Under the pieces are notes generated by a model. It ran no database searches and was not told the origin of the DNA. It saw nothing but the letters and a program-made list of their open reading frames with translations. The translations under genes were made by a program, and so were the position numbers. From JBEKZQ01 sp049509675 (lineage in GTDB: Bacteria; Planctomycetota; Planctomycetia; Pirellulales; Thermoguttaceae), in assembly GCA_049509675.1 (NCBI GenBank), contig JBEKZQ010000085.1, positions 1 through 16,186 on the forward strand: DNA of 16,186 bases, given 5' to 3'. Below are positions 12,920 to 16,186 of this stretch, in pieces (position 1 is the first letter of the stretch; every line of letters starts with the position of its first letter).

Positions 12920-13717
12920 ATGAAGACCTTCGCCGGGCGGAGCTTGACCGACGTTATCGGCGCGATCCCCTACCGCATGGCCTTCGCCGGCGGATGGATC
13001 GACCAGCCGTTCGTATCGCGTTGGAACCCCGCCCCGCCCGGCTCCATGGTGGTCGTGGGCCTGGAGCCTGAGTGCCGGTTCATGGAGCGGGCGGGCATGG
13101 CCACCGGCACGCGCAACGTGGCGCTGGGACTGTGGAACGGCGGGCTTCCCGATCGCGACCCGGCCCAGTTGGTGCGCGAGCTGTATGCCGAGGAGAATCG
13201 CGGCAAGGGCGAGCCCTCCGGCTCGCAAGACATGATCGGGCTGGTGTACCCCGGGGTGAACCGCCTGGACTACGACTTCGCCCACGAGGGCGGGATCTTC
13301 CCCCGGCACATCGAGTCCAGCAACGATCCGCGCGTGGCCCGCTGGTTGGAAGAGGTGCTCTATCTGCTGCCCGTGGCCGCCCGGCCTGACGGCTACAACC
13401 CGCTGGGAATCAAGAACCTCGACCCGGCTTGCATTGGCCGGCTGGGCACGACGGGCAAGGAGTGTTTCGACGCCATCCTATCCCGTGACGCCCGGGCCCT
13501 GGGGGCCTCGATGAATGCCTGCATGGAGTGCTGGGAGGCGATTCTCCCGCAGACCGTGCGGCATCCCACGCTGACCGCCGATCTGAAAGGCATTTTGGCT
13601 TTTTACCAGTCGCGCTATTGCGGCGCGATGTATTCCGGCTGCGGCGGCGGTTATCTGTTCGTGGTTTCTACCGAGCCCGTGCCCGGCGCGTTCCAGATCA
13701 GGGTCCGCACCAGGTAA
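12920..13717 (+). CDS. Divergent GHMP-family sugar kinase-like protein
   Basis: Predicted 265-residue cytoplasmic protein. I-P-Y-R-M-A-F-A-G-G-W-I-D (16-28) matches the opening motif of GHMP kinases (P-x-R-[IV]-x-[FL]-x-G-G-x-x-D). G-S-Q-D-M-I-G (101-107) matches the G-x-Q-D motif of fucose- and heptose-type GHMP kinases, and Y-S-G-C-G-G-G-Y-L (238-246) resembles the C-terminal glycine loop. The central ATP loop, usually P-x-G-x-G-S-S-A, is not canonical; G-M-A-T-G-T-R-N (59-66) is the best candidate. It is shorter than the usual 320-350 residues, though both ends carry recognisable motifs, so truncation is not obvious. It may form a sugar-1-phosphate, or may be a non-kinase relative. GAGGA precedes the ATG by about 12 nt. 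It lies between the epimerase and transporter genes. Confidence 0.65.
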   Translation: MKTFAGRSLTDVIGAIPYRMAFAGGWIDQPFVSRWNPAPPGSMVVVGLEPECRFMERAGMATGTRNVALGLWNGGLPDRDPAQLVRELYAEENRGKGEPSGSQDMIGLVYPGVNRLDYDFAHEGGIFPRHIESSNDPRVARWLEEVLYLLPVAARPDGYNPLGIKNLDPACIGRLGTTGKECFDAILSRDARALGASMNACMECWEAILPQTVRHPTLTADLKGILAFYQSRYCGAMYSGCGGGYLFVVSTEPVPGAFQIRVRTR

Positions 13718-13749
13718 ACAACCTTGCTTTGGTTTGTGCTTGACGAATC

Positions 13750-15168
13750 ATGCCTATCAACCCGCCCACCAAGCCGGAATCGCAAACCGCCGTGCCGTTC
13801 GACATGGCCTACGTCTGGAGCATCTCCCTGGTGGCCGCCCTGGGAGGGCTGCTCTTCGGCTACGACTGGGTGGTGATCGGCGGTGCCAAGCCGTTCTTTG
13901 AGAAATACTTCCAACTGGGAACCGAAGAGCTGGTGGGCTGGGCCAATAGCTGTGCCCTGGTGGGCTGTTTGCTCGGATCGCTCGTGAGCGGCGGATTGAG
14001 CGACAAGGTCGGCCGCAAGAAGCTGCTGCTGGCAGCGGCGCTAGTGTTCGCAGTCTCGTCGATCCTCACGGGCTGGGCTTATACCTTCAACACTTTCGTG
14101 CTCTGGCGCATTGCCGGCGGCGTAGCCATCGGCATGGCCTCGAACCTTTCGCCGATGTACATCGCCGAAGTCGCCCCCGCACACATCCGCGGACGGCTCG
14201 TGGCCATCAACCAGCTTACCATTGTCCTGGGCATCGTCGCGGCGCAGGTGGTGAACCTGCTGATCGCCGAGAAAGTGCCCGACGGCCAGGAACTGCTCGC
14301 CGAGAGCTGGAACTGCCAGTTCGCCTGGCGCTGGATGTTCACCGCCGTCACGGCGCCGTCGCTGCTGTTCGTGATCGGCGCGATCTGGTTGCCGGAGAGT
14401 CCCCGCTGGCTGATCAAGAGCGGCATGGCCGAGCGGGCGCGGCAGATCCTGGCCCGCATCGGCGGGCGGGCCTATGCCGACGAGGAAGTCGGCGACGTCG
14501 AGGCCACGCTGGCCGCCCAGGAGATCCAGCGCGTCCGCTTCCGCGATCTGCTGGAACCGAGAATGACCAAGATCCTGCTGGTGGGAGTGGTGCTGGCGGT
14601 CCTGCAGCAATGGAGCGGGATCAACGTCATCTTCAACTACGCCGAGGAACTCTACAAGGCGGCCGGCTACGGCGTGAACGACATTCTCTTTAACATCGTC
14701 ATCACCGGCGCGATCAACCTGCTGGTGACCGCAATCGCCATCGGCACGGTCGATCGCTTCGGCCGCCGCGGCCTAATGCTCATCGGTTGCGCCAGCATCG
14801 CCGTTTCGCACATCCTGCTGGGCACGGCCTACCTGATGGGACTGAAGGGGACGCCGGTGCTGGTGCTGACGCTGTGCGCGATCGGCAGCTACGGCATGTC
14901 GCTGGCCCCGATCACCTGGGTGCTGATCTCCGAGATTTTCCCCAATCGCATCCGCGGGGCGGCCACGTCGGTGGCGGTGTCGGCGCTTTGGATCGCCTGC
15001 TTCATCCTCACGTACACATTCCCCCTGTTGAAGCGCACGATCACCATGGCCGGCGCCTTCTGGATGTACGCCGCCATCTGCGCGGCGGGATTCGTGTTCG
15101 TGCTGCTGCGCGTGACGGAAACCAAAGGCAAGACGCTCGAACAGATCGAACGAGAACTGGCGGATTGA
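13750..15168 (+). CDS. MFS sugar porter (XylE/GLUT-like proton symporter)
   Basis: Predicted 472-residue inner-membrane transporter with about 12 helices. Sugar-porter hallmarks are intact: G-G-L-L-F-G-Y-D (32-39), D-K-V-G-R-K-K in loop 2-3 (85-91), Y-I-A-E-V-A-P-A-H-I-R-G-R (137-149), P-E-S-P-R-W-L (215-221), the sugar-binding Q-Q-W-S-G-I-N (286-292), D-R-F-G-R-R (335-340), P-I-T-W-V-L-I-S-E-I-F-P-N-R-I-R-G (387-403) and the terminal T-E-T-K-G-K-T-L-E. Asp39 aligns with the proton-coupling Asp27 of XylE, which supports symport. The sugar cannot be named; xylose, arabinose, galactose and glucose are all family substrates. The gene starts 32 bp after the GHMP-like gene with a weak ribosome site, implying operon expression. 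It probably imports the sugar that the upstream genes process. Confidence 0.93.
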   Translation: MPINPPTKPESQTAVPFDMAYVWSISLVAALGGLLFGYDWVVIGGAKPFFEKYFQLGTEELVGWANSCALVGCLLGSLVSGGLSDKVGRKKLLLAAALVFAVSSILTGWAYTFNTFVLWRIAGGVAIGMASNLSPMYIAEVAPAHIRGRLVAINQLTIVLGIVAAQVVNLLIAEKVPDGQELLAESWNCQFAWRWMFTAVTAPSLLFVIGAIWLPESPRWLIKSGMAERARQILARIGGRAYADEEVGDVEATLAAQEIQRVRFRDLLEPRMTKILLVGVVLAVLQQWSGINVIFNYAEELYKAAGYGVNDILFNIVITGAINLLVTAIAIGTVDRFGRRGLMLIGCASIAVSHILLGTAYLMGLKGTPVLVLTLCAIGSYGMSLAPITWVLISEIFPNRIRGAATSVAVSALWIACFILTYTFPLLKRTITMAGAFWMYAAICAAGFVFVLLRVTETKGKTLEQIERELAD

Positions 15169-15257
15169 TCGAGGACATGACCGGAAAAAGAGACGGCACG
15201 GCGAAGAAACGCCCAAGACGTAGTCAGCTAACTACGCAGATTCACAGCCTCTGAGAA

Positions 15258-15280
15258 CACGGTTGGACAAGCCAACCGTG
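15258..15280. repeat. CACGGTTGG palindrome, second copy
   Basis: CACGGTTGG-ACAAG-CCAACCGTG, a 9-bp perfect stem with a 5-nt loop, identical to 11124-11146 and flanked on the right by GGC in both places. It lies about 90 bp after the sugar porter stop and could serve as its 3' hairpin; it lacks a T run. Confidence 0.9.
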
Positions 15281-15334
15281 GCGCCGTGTCGTAACGTATG
15301 CGCTGACAATGAGTTGCGACGACGACTGAACGCT

Positions 15335-15361
15335 TTGCCCAGATGAAGCGTAGAATATAAC
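15335..15361 (+). promoter_or_regulatory. Candidate promoter for the YugP-like peptidase gene
   Basis: TATAAC (15356-15361) is a five-of-six -10, with TTGCCC (15335-15340) 15 bp upstream as a short-spaced -35. It would place the transcript start about 20 bp before the ATG. It supports separate expression from the sugar cluster. Confidence 0.4.
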
Positions 15362-15388
15362 TGTCTATCTGCGAAGGAATGAGATTCT

Positions 15389-16069
15389 ATGTTTTTCGAT
15401 CCGCTGTATTTGTTGATGGTGATGCCCGCGTTCCTGTTGGGACTTTGGGCACAAATGCGCATTCAATCGGCCTACGCTCAGGCCCAGCGGTTGGCGGCGC
15501 CGCTGAGCGGGGCGGCCGCCGCGCGGCACGTGCTGGACTCGGCCGGGTTGCAGAATGTGGCGATCGAACAGATCCCCGGCCGATTGTCCGACCATTACGA
15601 TCCGCGCGACAAGGTGTTGCGACTCAGCAGCGATGTATATCTGAGCCGCAGCCTGGCGGCGGTAGGCATCGCCGCCCACGAGGCCGGCCACGCCCTGCAA
15701 GACGCCTTCGGCTATGCCCCGCTGGCAATCCGCAATGCCGTGGTGCCGGTGGCCGGCATCGGCAGCAATGCGGGCATCTGGATGGTCGTTCTGGGGGCCA
15801 TCTTGCGAATCCAGCCGCTGCTCTTGGCGGGCATTGTGCTGTTCAGCGCCGTGGTCTTCTTCCAGGTCGTCAACTTGCCGGTCGAGTTCAATGCCAGTTC
15901 GCGAGCCAAGGCCCAACTGGTCTCGTTGGGGATCATCAACCAGGAGGAGTTGTTTTACGTGGGCAAGGTGCTCAATGCGGCGGCCTTGACCTACGTCGCC
16001 GCCACGCTCCAGGCGATCATGACCCTGCTGTACCTGGTACTGCGTTTCGGCGGGGGCCGGCGCAGTTAG
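15389..16069 (+). CDS. YugP-like membrane zinc metallopeptidase
   Basis: Predicted 226-residue inner-membrane peptidase of the Zn_peptidase_2 (YugP) family. A first membrane helix spans about residues 5-22. S-D-H-Y-D-P-R-D-K-V-L-R-L-S (67-80) is the usual pre-catalytic strand, and H-E-A-G-H (97-101) gives two zinc-binding histidines and the catalytic Glu98. L-P-V-E-F-N-A-S-S-R-A (163-173) gives the likely third ligand, Glu167. Two helices (about 129-160) and a C-terminal hydrophobic helix (about 203-220) complete the layout, and the length matches the family. Its biological role is poorly known; YugP-type proteins are thought to act in membrane quality control. AAGGA lies 10 nt before the ATG. 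The TAG stop is the first element of the intergenic repeat copy B. Confidence 0.93.
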   Translation: MFFDPLYLLMVMPAFLLGLWAQMRIQSAYAQAQRLAAPLSGAAAARHVLDSAGLQNVAIEQIPGRLSDHYDPRDKVLRLSSDVYLSRSLAAVGIAAHEAGHALQDAFGYAPLAIRNAVVPVAGIGSNAGIWMVVLGAILRIQPLLLAGIVLFSAVVFFQVVNLPVEFNASSRAKAQLVSLGIINQEELFYVGKVLNAAALTYVAATLQAIMTLLYLVLRFGGGRRS

Positions 16070-16186
16070 CCCAAGTTACGCTGTTGCGCGGGTTGGTTTG
16101 TTGTCAGTAAAGGACTTACGTTCATTTTTGGGTCAAAGTCTTCACTACATTTGAACAAGTTCGTCAAAGCGCCGCAACCGGCGGGG
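16067..16186. repeat. Dispersed intergenic repeat, copy B (runs to the window edge)
   Basis: Second copy of the element at 6608-6719, starting at the stop codon of the YugP-like gene. Shared blocks: CCCAAGTTA (16070-16078), AAAGGACTTA (16109-16118), TTCACTACATTTG (16141-16153), GTCAA (16163-16167) and the terminal hairpin CGCCG-CAAC-CGGCG (16170-16183) followed by G. Spacing is identical to copy A from the second block on. It may continue beyond 16186. Confidence 0.75.

Noticed and set aside
12920..13717. GHMP-like gene as a truncated pseudogene
   Set aside because: Both the N-terminal motif and the C-terminal glycine loop are present, the frame is intact and spacing to both neighbours is operon-like.
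15177..15254. 25-residue open frame after the sugar porter, with GAGGA just upstream
   Set aside because: The ribosome site is too close to the ATG. The basic peptide has no recognisable motif and the length is expected by chance.

Overview
The window looks like a piece of chromosome from a high-GC planctomycete, probably Pirellulales-like. The evidence is a PEP-CTERM (exosortase-sorted) protease, a small lipoprotein of the carboxypeptidase-regulatory-like type, an exported leucine-rich-repeat protein beside an exported isochorismatase-like hydrolase, a YugP-type membrane peptidase, and intergenic spaces packed with short palindromic and tandem repeats. The taxonomy is inferred from gene content and style. 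No rRNA, tRNA or CRISPR array was seen.

Layout. The left edge (1-132) holds the frameshifted C-terminal end of an IS5-type transposase, abutting a minus-strand HEAT-repeat lipoprotein (137-1660) and hslV (1683-2246). A plus-strand membrane-anchored protein with an Asn-Ala-Gly-Tyr-Gln repeat tail follows (2592-3164). Then come minus-strand typA/bipA (3302-5128) and a zinc-motif-less ROK kinase (5467-6579). A PEP-CTERM trypsin-like protease (6801-7760) converges on a YbaK-type deacylase (7843-8319). After it come an exported SAM methyltransferase (8455-9069) and the LRR/isochorismatase gene pair (9179-10812), all on the minus strand. On the plus strand are a small lipoprotein (11216-11665), a three-gene sugar cluster (11862-15168: GDP-mannose 3,5-epimerase-like, GHMP-kinase-like, sugar porter) and a YugP-like zinc peptidase (15389-16069).

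How genes work together. The sugar cluster is the clearest functional unit. The epimerase keeps all four residues known from plant GDP-mannose 3,5-epimerase, at a constant numbering offset of 14. The next gene starts 14 bp downstream and encodes a divergent GHMP fold, and the sugar porter starts 32 bp further on. The isochorismatase-like and LRR genes are 29 bp apart and both products carry signal peptides. HslV is not next to hslU, and its Ser124-equivalent is alanine.

The most striking non-coding signal is the repeat content. A two-copy collinear element lies at about 6608-6719 and 16067-16186. Inverted pairs of short palindromes lie at 7775-7834 and 10985-11040. A nested palindrome lies at 11042-11175, with its core repeated at 15258-15280. 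An inverted repeat lies at 8342-8429, and two octamer/heptamer-built hairpins lie at 3164-3301 and 9099-9177. Several of these begin exactly at, or within a few bases of, a stop codon.
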